This document shows positions 45,801 to 54,424 of a stretch of 64,000 bases of DNA, piece by piece. The stretch comes from Bradyrhizobium rifense (GTDB lineage: Bacteria > Pseudomonadota > Alphaproteobacteria > Rhizobiales > Xanthobacteraceae). A program made the position numbers and the translations under genes. The notes under the pieces are model-generated. The model made no database searches. It had not been told where the DNA came from and was given only the letters and a program-made list of their open reading frames with translations. Positions within the stretch are counted from its first letter, which is position 1, and the number at the start of each line of letters is the position of its first letter. Where the stretch lies: assembly GCF_008123425.1 (NCBI RefSeq), contig NZ_VSSS01000001.1:102979-166978 (forward strand), in the 5' to 3' direction.

Positions 45801-46316
45801 TACGAAAAGGGCCTGGGCGTGAAGAAGGACGCCGACATCGCCCGCCACTACTACACGCAGGCCGCCGAGCGCGGCAACGCCAAGGCGATGCACAATCTCG
45901 CGGTGCTCGACGCCGACGGCGGCGGACGCGGCGCCAACTACAAGAGCGCAGCGCAGTGGTTCCGAAAAGCGGCCGACCGCGGCGTCGCCGACAGTCAGTT
46001 CAACCTCGGCATCCTCTATGCCCGCGGCATCGGCGTCGAACAGAACCTCGCCGAGTCCTACAAATGGTTCACCCTCGCGGCCGCACAGGGCGACGCGGAC
46101 GCGGCGACCAAGCGCGACGACGTCGCCAAGCGCCTCGATCCGCAATCGCTCGCCGCTGCCAAGCTCGCGATCCAGACTTTCAGCGCCGAGCCGCAGCCCG
46201 ACGACGCCGTCAACGTCCAGGCGCCCGCCGGCGGCTGGGATGGTGGCTCGCAGGCGAGCACGAAGCCGGCGCCGAAGCCGGTGGCGACGAAGAAGTCGGC
46301 GTCGGCCGCGCATTGA
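42873..46316 (+). CDS. PodJ-like polar organising protein with Sel1 repeats
   Basis: A 1147-residue protein. Residues 1-40 (SWSVDGIDPSVRERAEAAAR, then GMSLNDWLNSTLGE) form a short helical domain that is found at the start of PodJ-like and related alphaproteobacterial proteins. Then comes about 700 residues of coiled coil and Pro/Ala-rich linker (IESLQRPDNTEQ, VEAVHNTLGHVVDRLSMIEG). One membrane helix lies near residues 785-807 (SLLVGASVVVIVLGTFKMAM). The periplasmic end has Sel1-type repeats at about 920-1085 (GDATAAYEIGVRFAEGKGVA; GVVPATFRLGTLYEKGLGVK). PodJ in Caulobacter recruits polar organelles; the topology here is the same. Confidence 0.85.
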   Translation: MNSRVSWSVDGIDPSVRERAEAAARRAGMSLNDWLNSTLGETAPSNFRGPYDPRQDQRPDPRAQQMPIQAPSQESREVADIHQRLDAITQQIERISKPAAPRQEVSREQGVARQLNDAISRLDARLSQISRPPQPQAQQPQPPRPAPVETRQRQADAVERAAAQVYRSSPPLSPASFDVAVAEITARQSELDGFAPRQLPPRAAPSIAPSAAPYAPPMAPPAPAYAPPPPQPGPDFSSLERHLLKITSQIESLQRPDNTEQAINGFRAELAEIRNAITEAMPRRAIESIENEIRSLHRRIDETRSNGTDGQVLSGIERALADIKQVLRTLTPAEQLTGYDEAIRNLGAKLDLILRANDDPSTVRQLEGAISALRSIVSNVASNEALARLSEDVQLLSSKVDQVNRSSDRGDSFAVLEQRIAALTAALETRERPQPAESTEHLEAAIRALSDRFDRMSVGNDSASTFAHLEQRVSYLLERIESNSDPRGGNLSRVEDGLHDILRHLERQQATYSALAESRSSAPAPDSGMVDLVKRELSDIRYSHAETNRSTQDSLEAVHNTLGHVVDRLSMIEGDLRAVRTAPPAPAPMPMAAPLQMTAPAEPAPMAREQQQPQQPKYDPKPELQNPAAAQHPHSTFVAAPREFHAAAPAAPPPVPMAPVPPRAISEILEPHTAPARAAIAPELPPDHPLEPGTRPNGRPATPSERIAASESAISEIPAAPKEPVSSSSFIAAARRAAQAAAAQPPEKPARGVKAAIAARVKDKGQGQGQAQQGASTITSKIRSLLVGASVVVIVLGTFKMAMNLLEGGSTQPPPQAMENSSEPAPQAPPPVEIKPAAPEQVTPSMTSPTPIGKQSQNNAAPAATNPSGTASVEIPPAPAVAPPAPSSDVTGALSGPGRARIGVVQVPPSEKLPDGIGGPNLRAAAMKGDATAAYEIGVRFAEGKGVAANYDEAAKWYDRAAQAGVVPATFRLGTLYEKGLGVKKDADIARHYYTQAAERGNAKAMHNLAVLDADGGGRGANYKSAAQWFRKAADRGVADSQFNLGILYARGIGVEQNLAESYKWFTLAAAQGDADAATKRDDVAKRLDPQSLAAAKLAIQTFSAEPQPDDAVNVQAPAGGWDGGSQASTKPAPKPVATKKSASAAH

Positions 46317-46346
46317 GAGCAATGAGATCGAATTCGGTGCGTTCCG

Positions 46347-46367
46347 ACCTCTCCCTCCGGGAGAGGT
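46347..46367. repeat. Solo hairpin related to repeat family B
   Basis: ACCTCTCCC-TCC-GGGAGAGGT, the terminal half of family B, lies 30 bp after the PodJ-like stop. It may be a truncated copy and could act as a terminator. Confidence 0.6.
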
Positions 46368-46504
46368 GATCCGAGCCCCCGCTCATTCACCACGCGCAAA
46401 TTTCCCGGTCCCGGCCCGCGCCGAATTCCGCTAATGAAGGGCGCGGCATGCCCTTCCTGCGAGCGCTCCGCGAAATCGATCCGTCTCGCCGGAGCGTGGG
46501 TCCG

Positions 46505-47422
46505 ATGCAGCTCTACCTTCCGATCGCCGATCTTCCGGTCAACGTGTTCCTGGTGCTGGCGATGGGCGCGGCCGTCGGCTTTGTCTCCGGCATGTTCGGG
46601 ATCGGCGGCGGCTTCCTGATGACGCCGCTGCTGATCTTCATCGGCATCACGCCGGCGGTCGCGGTTGCCTCCGTCGCGAGCCATATCGCGGCCTCGTCGT
46701 TTTCCGGGGCGCTGACCTATTGGCGGCGGCGCGCGATCGATCCGGCGCTCGCCAGCGTATTGTTGTGCGGCGGCGTGACCGGAACGGCGCTGGGTGTGTG
46801 GACCTTCACGCAGCTCCGCGCGCTCGGCCAGCTCGATCTGATGATCGCGCTTTCTTACGTGGTGCTGCTCACCACGGTCGGCAGCCTGATGTTCTCCGAA
46901 GGCCTGCGCGCATTGATGCGGACCCGGCGCGGCGCCGTGCCGCCACGGCGGACGCACAACTGGATTCACGGCTTGCCGCTGAAAATGCGGTTCAAGCGCT
47001 CCAAGATCTATCTCTCGGTGATCCCCGTGGTGATCATCGGCATCGTGATCGGCTTCATCGGCGCGGTCATGGGCATCGGCGGCGGCTTCATCCTGGTGCC
47101 GATCATGATCTATATCCTGAGGGTGCCGACCTCGACGGTGGTCGGGACCTCGATGGTGCTGACGCTCGTCACCATGCTGTTCGCGACCATGCTGCACGCG
47201 GTGACCAATCACCTCGTCGACGCCGTGCTGGCGCTGATCCTGATGGTCGGCGGCGTCACCGGAGCACAATTCGGCGCCCGCGCCGGCCAGAAGATCCGCG
47301 GCGAGCAGCTGCGGCTGTTGCTGGGCCTTTTGATTCTTTCGGTCGGCGTCCGCTTCGCGGTCGAGCTGGTGATCCGGCCCGAAGACCTCTTCACCATCCG
47401 TGAGCTGGGGGTGAGCGGATGA
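46505..47422 (+). CDS. TauE/SafE family sulfite/sulfoacetate exporter-like permease
   Basis: A 305-residue membrane protein with the two TauE repeats (GAAVGFVSGMFGIGGGFLMTPLL and GFIGAVMGIGGGFILVPIMIYIL) and eight to nine helices. Family members export sulfite, sulfoacetate or other organosulfur anions. The ATG at 46505 has GGAG upstream. Its stop overlaps the start of the next gene by 4 bp. Confidence 0.9.
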   Translation: MQLYLPIADLPVNVFLVLAMGAAVGFVSGMFGIGGGFLMTPLLIFIGITPAVAVASVASHIAASSFSGALTYWRRRAIDPALASVLLCGGVTGTALGVWTFTQLRALGQLDLMIALSYVVLLTTVGSLMFSEGLRALMRTRRGAVPPRRTHNWIHGLPLKMRFKRSKIYLSVIPVVIIGIVIGFIGAVMGIGGGFILVPIMIYILRVPTSTVVGTSMVLTLVTMLFATMLHAVTNHLVDAVLALILMVGGVTGAQFGARAGQKIRGEQLRLLLGLLILSVGVRFAVELVIRPEDLFTIRELGVSG

Positions 47423-48189
47423 TGCGCGCGCTCGCTGCGGCTCTCTTCTTTCTGCTGCTCGGCGGGTCCGCGCGGGCCGAGCGGCTGATCGTGTCGGTCT
47501 CCAACCATCGCGTCACGGTGACACCAAACTATTCCGGCGAGGAGCTGGTGCTGTTCGGGTCGGTGGAGAAGGACGCCGCCACGCCCGCCGACCGCACGGC
47601 CTACGACCTCGTGGTCACCGTGATGGGCCCGCGCGCCGACATGGTGACGCGGCGCAAGGAGCGCACCTTCGGCATCTGGATCAACACCGACTACCGGCAG
47701 TTTCTGCAGGTGCCGAGCTATCTGGCGCTGTTCGCCAATCGCCCGTTCGACCGCATCACCTCGCCCGAGATCGCGCGGCGGCAGCAGATCGGGCTGAACA
47801 ATGTGTTGCTGACCCAGCGCGTCGGCGGCGACTACGCCGACGTGGTGCCGAACGATGCGTTCCGCTCCGCGTTCATCCGCCTGCGCACCCAGCGCGGGCT
47901 CTATCGCGAGGATGCGAGCGCGGTGACGTTCCTGACGCCGACGCTGTTCCGCACCGGCATCCCGCTGCCGGCCGAGGTCCCGATCGGCACCTATGAGGTC
48001 GAAATCAAGCTGTTCGCGAATGGCGCCTTCATCGGCAAGACCGAGACCGCGTTCGAGATCGTCAAGGTCGGGTTCGAGCAGTTCGTGGCCAACACCGCGC
48101 GGCAGAACGGGCTGGTCTATGGCCTCGTCACGGCGGCGATGGCGCTGATGACGGGATGGATGGCGTCGATTGTGTTCAGGAAGGATTGA
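47419..48189 (+). CDS. TIGR02186 family periplasmic-anchored protein, partner of the TauE-like permease
   Basis: A 256-residue protein with a signal peptide (RALAAALFFLLLGGSARAE), a beta-rich domain (VTVTPNYSGEELVLFGSVEKD, YDLVVTVMGPRADMVTRRKERTFGIW), and one C-terminal membrane helix (GLVYGLVTAAMALMTGWMASIVF). This family is consistently found next to TauE/SafE-type permeases, as here with ATGA overlap. It probably forms part of that exporter. Confidence 0.92.
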   Translation: MMRALAAALFFLLLGGSARAERLIVSVSNHRVTVTPNYSGEELVLFGSVEKDAATPADRTAYDLVVTVMGPRADMVTRRKERTFGIWINTDYRQFLQVPSYLALFANRPFDRITSPEIARRQQIGLNNVLLTQRVGGDYADVVPNDAFRSAFIRLRTQRGLYREDASAVTFLTPTLFRTGIPLPAEVPIGTYEVEIKLFANGAFIGKTETAFEIVKVGFEQFVANTARQNGLVYGLVTAAMALMTGWMASIVFRKD

Positions 48190-48199
48190 CCACACCCTC

Positions 48200-48280
48200 C
48201 GTCATTGCGAGCGCAGCGAAGCAATCCAGAATCCCTCCACGGCGGCAGACTGGATTGCTTCGCTTCGCTCGCAATGACGG
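48200..48280. repeat. Palindromic intergenic repeat (CGTCATTGCGAGC type)
   Basis: CGTCATTGCGAGCGCAGCG..GCAATCCAG pairs with CTGGATTGCTTCG..CGCTCGCAATGACG. A long, nearly perfect hairpin between two convergent genes. Repeats of this kind are common in Bradyrhizobium and Rhodopseudomonas. Single copy in this window. Confidence 0.88.
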
Positions 48281-48289
48281 CTGCAGCAG

Positions 48290-49063
48290 CTACGGCGCCT
48301 CAACCACCGTCGGCACGCCGGGCTCCAGCAACCGCAACCGTGTCCCGAACCCGAGTACGTCAAACGTCTTGCGCAAATCCTCGCTGTTCTGGCGGAAATG
48401 CGCCCAGCCTTCGGTATGCAGCGGCACGATCATCGCGTCGGGGAAGGCGCGCGCGGTCTCGATGGTGTCGTTGGTGTCCATGGTGAGATGGAACGGTCCG
48501 CGCGTTTGCGCGGCACCCGCGAACGGCAGCACCACGCCGCATTTGAAGCGGCGCGCAACCTCGGCGACGCCGTCGAACCAGGTGGTGTCGCCGCTGATAT
48601 AGACCGCGCCTGTATCCTTCCGGCTCGATTGCACCACGAAGCCGATGACGTCGCCCGACAGCGGCTCGATGCCGGCCGGGCCGTGGCGCGCCGGCGTCGC
48701 GGTGATGGTCAGCGTGTTGCCGTCGTCGTCCTTCAGATGCGCGGTCGCCCAGGGCGCCAGGCCCTCGACATGGCCGCCGAGACGTTTTGCGCCCGCCTCC
48801 GTCGTCAGCGCGCGCGGCGCTTTGAGCAGATAGTCGCGGCCGGAATTGTCGAGATTGTCCGAATGCTGGTCGTGGCTGAGCAGCACCGCATCGATGGGGC
48901 CGATCGCATCGGCCTTCACCGCGGGACCGATGGTCTTCTCCAGCTTCACATGCGGCAACTGATAGGCGCCGGGTGCGTCGAAGGTGGGATCGGTGAGCAG
49001 GCGAAAGCCGTCGATCTCGATCAGCGCGGTGGGCCCGCCGATCAGGGTGATGGAAACAGGCAT
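48290..49063 (-). CDS. MBL-fold metal-dependent hydrolase (UlaG-like)
   Basis: A 257-residue metallo-beta-lactamase fold enzyme with HDQHSDNLDNSG as the metal motif in its UlaG-type variant, preceded by GGPTALIEIDGFRLLTDPTFD, and later HGPAGIEPLSGDVIGFVV, SGDTTWFDGVAE and PLHTEGWAHFRQ. Substrate not predictable. Transcribed away from the TIGR02186 gene, convergent across a long repeat. Confidence 0.85.
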   Translation of the reverse strand: MPVSITLIGGPTALIEIDGFRLLTDPTFDAPGAYQLPHVKLEKTIGPAVKADAIGPIDAVLLSHDQHSDNLDNSGRDYLLKAPRALTTEAGAKRLGGHVEGLAPWATAHLKDDDGNTLTITATPARHGPAGIEPLSGDVIGFVVQSSRKDTGAVYISGDTTWFDGVAEVARRFKCGVVLPFAGAAQTRGPFHLTMDTNDTIETARAFPDAMIVPLHTEGWAHFRQNSEDLRKTFDVLGFGTRLRLLEPGVPTVVEAP

Positions 49064-49077
49064 GAGGGGAACTCCTC

Positions 49078-49986
49078 TTACACGACGGGCTTTGCGGGGC
49101 GCGTCACCAGGTAAATGCCGAGCGCCACCGGAATGATCCCCAGCAGGTCACGCGCTTCGACGTGTTCGCCGAGCACGAGATACGCGAACAGCATGCCGAG
49201 CGGCGGCATCAGGAAATGATAGGCGCTGGCAGCGGTCGCGCCACACACTTTCAGGAGATGAAACCAGAGCCAGTAGGCCAGGATCGAGCCGCCGAGCACG
49301 AGGAAGGCGAAGGCGCCGATCAGGCCTGGGGTGACATCGATCGCGTGAACGTCCGCAAAGGTCAGCGCGACCGGCGTCAGCACGATGCCGGCCGCGAGAT
49401 TTTGCACGCCATTGCCGATCCACAGGGACCCCTTGGGCGCGAGCAGCTTGAACAGGATGGTGCCGACGACGATGGAAGCGAGCGAGGCCAGCGTAAAGAG
49501 GATGCCGTGCAGGTTGTCGGTGCCGACCGAGAGGCGGTGCCAGACGATCAGGGTGACGCCGATGGTGCCGAGCAGCAGGCCGCTCGCCTTGCGCCAGGTC
49601 ATGCCCTCGCCGAGCAAAAGTGCGGCGAGCGCGGCCGTGAACACCGGGTTGGCCGAGACGATCAGGCCGCCGAGGCCGGCGGAGACCGATTGCAGGCCGG
49701 TGTAGCCGAGCCCGAGATAGAGCGCGTTGTTGGCGATGCCGAGCACGGCAAAAATCAACGCATCGCGCCATGACAACGACCAGTCGCCGCGGATCACCGT
49801 GGCACCGAGGATCAAAATGCCGGCGAGCGAGAACCGCGCGGCGAGCAGGATCAGCGGCGGACAATGGGTGACACCGATCTTGCCGGCGACGAAGGCATAG
49901 CTCCAGAGCAGACAAAACACGCCGATGGCGAGCGGCAAAATGTTGAAGCGGCTGCGGGGGACGGACATCGAGGGGGCGAGGGACAT
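49078..49986 (-). CDS. EamA/DMT-family transporter
   Basis: A 302-residue permease with ten hydrophobic segments in two homologous halves (LPLAIGVFCLLWSYAFVAGKIG; LFTLASLASIVVGTILFKLLAPKG). DMT transporters export amino acids, amines or drug-like molecules; the substrate is not evident. The ATG at 49986 has AGGAG ten bases upstream. Its divergent neighbour is a LysR gene, the usual arrangement for control of exporters. Confidence 0.88.
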   Translation of the reverse strand: MSLAPSMSVPRSRFNILPLAIGVFCLLWSYAFVAGKIGVTHCPPLILLAARFSLAGILILGATVIRGDWSLSWRDALIFAVLGIANNALYLGLGYTGLQSVSAGLGGLIVSANPVFTAALAALLLGEGMTWRKASGLLLGTIGVTLIVWHRLSVGTDNLHGILFTLASLASIVVGTILFKLLAPKGSLWIGNGVQNLAAGIVLTPVALTFADVHAIDVTPGLIGAFAFLVLGGSILAYWLWFHLLKVCGATAASAYHFLMPPLGMLFAYLVLGEHVEARDLLGIIPVALGIYLVTRPAKPVV

Positions 49987-50085
49987 TGGGGGCATTCTCC
50001 TGAGCCCTCGATCTATTGAGCCGGCTTGCTATTTGGAAATTAAATGATTAACTCGCGATCAGTGGATTTTCGAATGGAGGCGCCC

Positions 50086-50946
50086 ATGCTCGATCTGGAG
50101 CTTTTGCGCAGCTTCGTCTCGGTGGTCGAGGCCGGCGGCTTTACCCGCGCGAGCGAGCGCGTCCATCGCACGCAATCGACCGTCAGCCAGCAGATCAAGC
50201 GGCTGGAGGAGGATGTCGGCCAGGTGCTGCTGCACCGTGACGGCAAGGACGTGCGCCCGACTGAAGCGGGCGAACGCCTGCTCTCCTATGCACGGCGGCT
50301 ACTGTCGCTCGCAGAAGAAGCGCGCGATGTGCTGCGCGACGAAGGCGAAGGCGCGATCCGGCTCGGCATCCCCGAGGATTTTGCCGCGTATCGGCTGGCA
50401 AAGCTGCTGGGCGCGTTCTCACGCTCGCATCCGAACCTGCGCCTCGATGTGCGCGCCGACCAGAGCAAGAATCTGTCCCGCGACCTCGAACGCGGCGAGC
50501 TCGACCTTGCGCTGTTCAAGCGCGAGGCCGGCGCGAAGGGCGCGATCGCGGTGTGGCCGGAGGAGGTGCACTGGGTCACCAGCAAGAATCATCCGGTCGA
50601 TTTCAACGCACCGTCGGTGCCGCTGATCGGCTTTCCGCTCGGCTGCCTCTACCGCGCCGGCGCGATCCATGCGCTGGAAAGCGCCGGCCGCGCCTGGCAC
50701 ATGTCCTATTCGTCATCGAGCCTCGCCGGCATCCAGGCCGCGGTCGCCGCCGGCATGGGCTTGAGCATTCTGTCGGAGATGTCGATCCAGGCCGACCATC
50801 GCGTGCTGACGGCGAAGGACGGCTTTGCGCCGATCAACCGCACCGAGGTGGCGCTGATGGCCGCGCCAAACGCGAGCTCCGCGACGTTGCGGCTTGCGGA
50901 TCGGCTCGCGGAATTTTGCGAGAACGTGCAGGCGAAGGCGGCGTAG
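50086..50946 (+). CDS. LysR family transcriptional regulator
   Basis: A 286-residue LysR regulator. The helix-turn-helix reads LELLRSFVSVVEAGGFTRA, then RTQSTVSQQIKRLEEDVGQ. The effector domain runs IRLGIPEDFAAYRLAKLL to GFAPINRTEVALMAAPN. A GGAGG site lies before the ATG at 50086; an earlier in-frame start would add 14 residues. Divergent from the EamA exporter. Confidence 0.92.
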   Translation: MLDLELLRSFVSVVEAGGFTRASERVHRTQSTVSQQIKRLEEDVGQVLLHRDGKDVRPTEAGERLLSYARRLLSLAEEARDVLRDEGEGAIRLGIPEDFAAYRLAKLLGAFSRSHPNLRLDVRADQSKNLSRDLERGELDLALFKREAGAKGAIAVWPEEVHWVTSKNHPVDFNAPSVPLIGFPLGCLYRAGAIHALESAGRAWHMSYSSSSLAGIQAAVAAGMGLSILSEMSIQADHRVLTAKDGFAPINRTEVALMAAPNASSATLRLADRLAEFCENVQAKAA

Positions 50947-50983
50947 TCGCTGCGATCGTTTGCCGTTGCCACACGGAAGGTAT

Positions 50984-51074
50984 CGTAGGGTGGGCAAAGG
51001 CGCAAAGCGCCGTGCCCACCATCCCTAACCGAATGTTGCAGGTGGTGGGCACGCTACGCTTTGCCCACCCTACG
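50984..51074. repeat. Palindromic intergenic repeat, family A, copy 3 (inverted)
   Basis: CGTAGGGTGGGCAAAGGCGC..GCCCACC then GGTGGGCACGCTACGCTTTG..CCCTACG. Relative to copies at 8400 and 30626 the two halves are in opposite order, so the unit is inverted. Confidence 0.85.
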
Positions 51075-51084
51075 AGAGCGCGGC

Positions 51085-51795
51085 CTAGTAACACCTTGAC
51101 GCCGCGATCGCGTGGACGCGGCGGTCGCCGAGGAGATGCGCGACAAAACCGTTCATCGGAAAGATCTTTGCGAACGCCGCGTTGCGGATGCTGAGGCCGC
51201 CGGCATAGGCGCCGAAGGCGGGCATGACGGCACGCATGCCGTCGCTGGCGAAACAACGCCGCTCCATCGAACGACCGCGCGCGGAAACGCGTGCCTTGGG
51301 ATGGAGATGGCCGGCGATCTCGCCATGCGCGCCGGTCGGCTCGTGGCGGAACGTGATCGGGCCGATCGCGACTTCATCGGCAACGGTGCCGCCGAGATCG
51401 CGCGGCAGCATGGGATCATGATTGCCGGAGATCCAGATCCAGTCGCGGCCGGTCTGGAGCGCTGCGACGGCGTCGCGATCATCCGCCGAGAGACGCTCAT
51501 GCGCGGCGCGATCGTGAAAACTGTCGCCGAGTGCGATGACGATTTTTGGATCATGGCGGGAGATGACAGCAGCGAGCCGGCTGAGCGTGGCCAGCGTGTC
51601 GTAGGGCGGCAGCAGCACACCGCGCGTGGCGAAGCTGGAACCTTTTTCCAGGTGAAGATCGGAAACGACCAGCAGGCGCTGCTCGTCCCAGAACAGCGCG
51701 CCGGATAGATCGGCCGTAAAAGTCACATCGGAGATGGTGACCCTGGAAACGCGCATGTCCTCGACATCCTCTGAAACCAGCGCGCCAGTCGTCAC
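51085..51795 (-). CDS. pdeM: Ligase-associated metallophosphoesterase (PdeM/MPE)
   Basis: A 236-residue calcineurin-type phosphoesterase. The metal motifs are VVSDLHLEKGSSF, ALGDSFHDR, SGNHDPMLPRDLGG, and GHLHPKA. This is the MPE member of the four-gene ligase-associated DNA repair cluster described biochemically for Pseudomonas putida. The GTG at 51795 lies 14 bp after the lhr stop; the ATG at 51756 is an alternative. The C-terminus ends in an unusual RRVHAIAASRCY. Confidence 0.9.
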   Translation of the reverse strand: MTTGALVSEDVEDMRVSRVTISDVTFTADLSGALFWDEQRLLVVSDLHLEKGSSFATRGVLLPPYDTLATLSRLAAVISRHDPKIVIALGDSFHDRAAHERLSADDRDAVAALQTGRDWIWISGNHDPMLPRDLGGTVADEVAIGPITFRHEPTGAHGEIAGHLHPKARVSARGRSMERRCFASDGMRAVMPAFGAYAGGLSIRNAAFAKIFPMNGFVAHLLGDRRVHAIAASRCY

Positions 51796-51809
51796 GTCAA
51801 AACCTGCTC

Positions 51810-54374
51810 TTATCCCATCGCCTCTTTGACCAGCTCGTCGGCGGCTTCCGCCAGCAGCTCGTCACCAGCTTCGCCATAAACTGACTCGCGGCCGATTTCC
51901 AGCATCACGGGGACGGCGAGCGGAGAGACGTGGTCGAGTTCCCGGTGCGTGATGCGGCCCTGGATGCGCTCGAGCATGCCGCCGAGACGGCGCAGATCGA
52001 GCAGGCCGGTGGCGGCGTCCGCACGCGCGGCACGCAGCAGCACGTGATCGGCCTGGTGCTTGCGCAGCACGTCGTAGACGAGGTCGGTCGAGAACAGCAC
52101 CTGGCGGCGGCTCTTTTCTTCGCCGGTGTGGCGGCGCGCGATCAGGCCGGAGATGATCGCGCAATTGCGGAACGTGCGCTTCATCAGCGCGGATTCCGCG
52201 AGCCAGGCCTCGAGATCGTCGCCGAGCATGTCAGGGTCGAACAGGGCGTTGAGATCGAGCTTGCCGTTCCGGATCATCAAGGACAAGTCGCCGAGCCCCC
52301 AGATCGCGACCGCATATTCATTGGCAACGAAGCCGAGCGGCCGGGCGCGGGCACGCTCCAGGCGGCGTGTCAGCAGCATGCCGAGGGTCTGGTGCGCGAG
52401 GCGTCCCTCGAAGGGGTAGCAGACGATGTAATGCTTGTTGGCGCGCGGAAAGCTTTCCACCAGCAGCTCGCGCACCGCGGGCACGCGCGAGACATCCTTT
52501 TGCAGCAACAGCCAGTCGCGCACCTGATCCGGCAAGCCCTTCCACGCGCGCCCGTCGTCGAGCAGACGGCGGACGCGCTCGGCGAGATAGGTCGAGAGCG
52601 GAAACTTGCCGCCCATATAGGACGGCACCTTGGGGTCCTTGTCATGCGCGCGCGAGACATAGACCTGGTCCTCGACCAGGGTCTCGTAGCGAACGACTTC
52701 GCCGCTGAACACGAAGGTGTCGCCGGGACTCAGGCCCTCGATGAAGGCCTCCTCGATCTCGCCGAGCAATCGGCCGCCGCGCGCGATCACGCCGGTCGCG
52801 CCGGAACCGCCGCCGCGCGAGCGCACCAGCCGCACCTTCAGCATGTCATCCTCGACGATGGTGCCGACATTCATGCGGTAGCTCTGACGCACCTTTGGAT
52901 TGGCGACGCGCCAGCGGCCCTGCTTGTCCTGCTTGATGCGCGCGAAGCGCTCATAGCTCTTCAGCGCGTAGCCGCCGGAGGCGACGAAGTCGACGACGTC
53001 GTCGAAATCCTGCCGCGTGAGATCGGCGTAGGGCGCGGCGGTCCGCACCTCGTCGTAGAGATCGTCACTCAAGAAGGGCTCGCCGCAGGCGCAGCCGAGC
53101 ACGTGCTGGGCCAGCACGTCGAGCGCGCCGATGCGCAAGGGCGGCGTGTCCTGCGCATTCTCGGCGATGGCGTCGATGGCGACGCGGCATTCCAGCACCT
53201 CGAAACGATTGGCCGGCACCAGCACCGCGCGCGAGGCTTCGTCGAGGCGATGGTTGGCGCGGCCGATCCGCTGCATCAGGCGCGAAGAGCCCTTGGGCGC
53301 GCCGATATTGACGACGAGATCGACGTCGCCCCAGTCGACACCGAGATCGAGCGAGGAGGTGCAGACCACGCCGCGCAATTTCCCTGCCGACATGGCGTCC
53401 TCGACCTTGCGGCGTTGCGCGACGTCGAGCGAGCCGTGATGCAAGGCGATGGCGAGGTTGTCGTCGTTCATGCTCCAGAGGTTCTGGAACAGCATCTCGG
53501 CCTGGCTGCGGGTGTTGACGAAGACCAGCGTGGTCTTGTTCGCCTTGATCAGCTGGTAGATTTCGGGAAGCGCGTGGCGCGCGCTGTGACCGGCCCAGGG
53601 CAGCCGCTCGCGCGTGTCGAGCATCTCGACCTGCGGCGGCGCCGCGCCGCCGGCGATGACGATGTCGGCGGAGTAGGCTTTGTCCTTCGGTTGCGGCACC
53701 AGGAAGCGGGCCAGCGATTCCGGCTCGGCCACCGTCGCCGACAGGCCGATCGCGCGCATTTGCGGCGCCAATCGCCATAACCGCGCCAGCCCGAGCGAGA
53801 GCAGATCGCCGCGCTTGGACGTCACCAGCGCATGCAGCTCGTCGAGCACGATACGTTTTAGGGAGGAGAACAGGAACGGCGCGTCATCGGAGGAGAGCAG
53901 CAGCGCGAGCTGCTCCGGCGTCGTCAGCAGAATGTCCGGCGGATAGCGCCGCTGCCGCTGGCGCCGTGACACCGGCGTGTCGCCGGTGCGGGTCTCGATC
54001 TTGATCGGCAGACCCATCTCGGCGACGGGCCGCTCCAGATTGCGCGCGATATCGACGGCGAGCGCTTTCAGCGGCGAGATGTAGAGCGTGTGGAGACCGG
54101 CGCTGCGTTGCACAGCGCGGCCGGTCGAGACGACGGACTTCGCGGCAGAGGTCGGTGCGGCACTCAGCTCCACCAGCGTCGGCAGAAATCCCGCCAGCGT
54201 CTTGCCGGCGCCGGTCGGTGCGATCAGCAGAGCCGAACGGTCCTCGCGCGCCTTCTCCAGCAGCGCAAGCTGATGCTCGCGCGGCGACCAGCCGCGGGCC
54301 GAAAACCACGCCTGGAAGCGGTCGGGCAGCAGCGCGGCCGGTTCGGCCGGGATTTTGAGGATGCGGGGCGGCAC
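51810..54374 (-). CDS. lhr: Ligase-associated Lhr-type DEXH helicase
   Basis: An 854-residue DNA helicase. Walker A is APTGAGKTLAGFLP, motif II is LDELHALVTSKRG, followed by GLSATVAEPES and, in the second RecA domain, VFVNTRSQAEMLFQNLW and MQRIGRANHRLDEAS. A winged-helix and C-terminal domain of the Lhr core follow. It belongs with the exonuclease, ligase and PdeM. The start is uncertain; GTG at 54374 gives a plausible N-terminus (PPRILKIPAEPAALLPDRF). Confidence 0.92.
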   Translation of the reverse strand: MPPRILKIPAEPAALLPDRFQAWFSARGWSPREHQLALLEKAREDRSALLIAPTGAGKTLAGFLPTLVELSAAPTSAAKSVVSTGRAVQRSAGLHTLYISPLKALAVDIARNLERPVAEMGLPIKIETRTGDTPVSRRQRQRRYPPDILLTTPEQLALLLSSDDAPFLFSSLKRIVLDELHALVTSKRGDLLSLGLARLWRLAPQMRAIGLSATVAEPESLARFLVPQPKDKAYSADIVIAGGAAPPQVEMLDTRERLPWAGHSARHALPEIYQLIKANKTTLVFVNTRSQAEMLFQNLWSMNDDNLAIALHHGSLDVAQRRKVEDAMSAGKLRGVVCTSSLDLGVDWGDVDLVVNIGAPKGSSRLMQRIGRANHRLDEASRAVLVPANRFEVLECRVAIDAIAENAQDTPPLRIGALDVLAQHVLGCACGEPFLSDDLYDEVRTAAPYADLTRQDFDDVVDFVASGGYALKSYERFARIKQDKQGRWRVANPKVRQSYRMNVGTIVEDDMLKVRLVRSRGGGSGATGVIARGGRLLGEIEEAFIEGLSPGDTFVFSGEVVRYETLVEDQVYVSRAHDKDPKVPSYMGGKFPLSTYLAERVRRLLDDGRAWKGLPDQVRDWLLLQKDVSRVPAVRELLVESFPRANKHYIVCYPFEGRLAHQTLGMLLTRRLERARARPLGFVANEYAVAIWGLGDLSLMIRNGKLDLNALFDPDMLGDDLEAWLAESALMKRTFRNCAIISGLIARRHTGEEKSRRQVLFSTDLVYDVLRKHQADHVLLRAARADAATGLLDLRRLGGMLERIQGRITHRELDHVSPLAVPVMLEIGRESVYGEAGDELLAEAADELVKEAMG

Positions 54375-54424
54375 GGCATCACAGGTAAGCCGTGCCGGTG
54401 GGTTCGTCGAGGGGTGGGAAGCCC

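Noticed and set aside
43812..46322. 836-residue minus-strand frame antisense to the PodJ-like gene
   Set aside because: Arg/Gly-rich shadow; the plus-strand gene has a membrane helix and Sel1 repeats.
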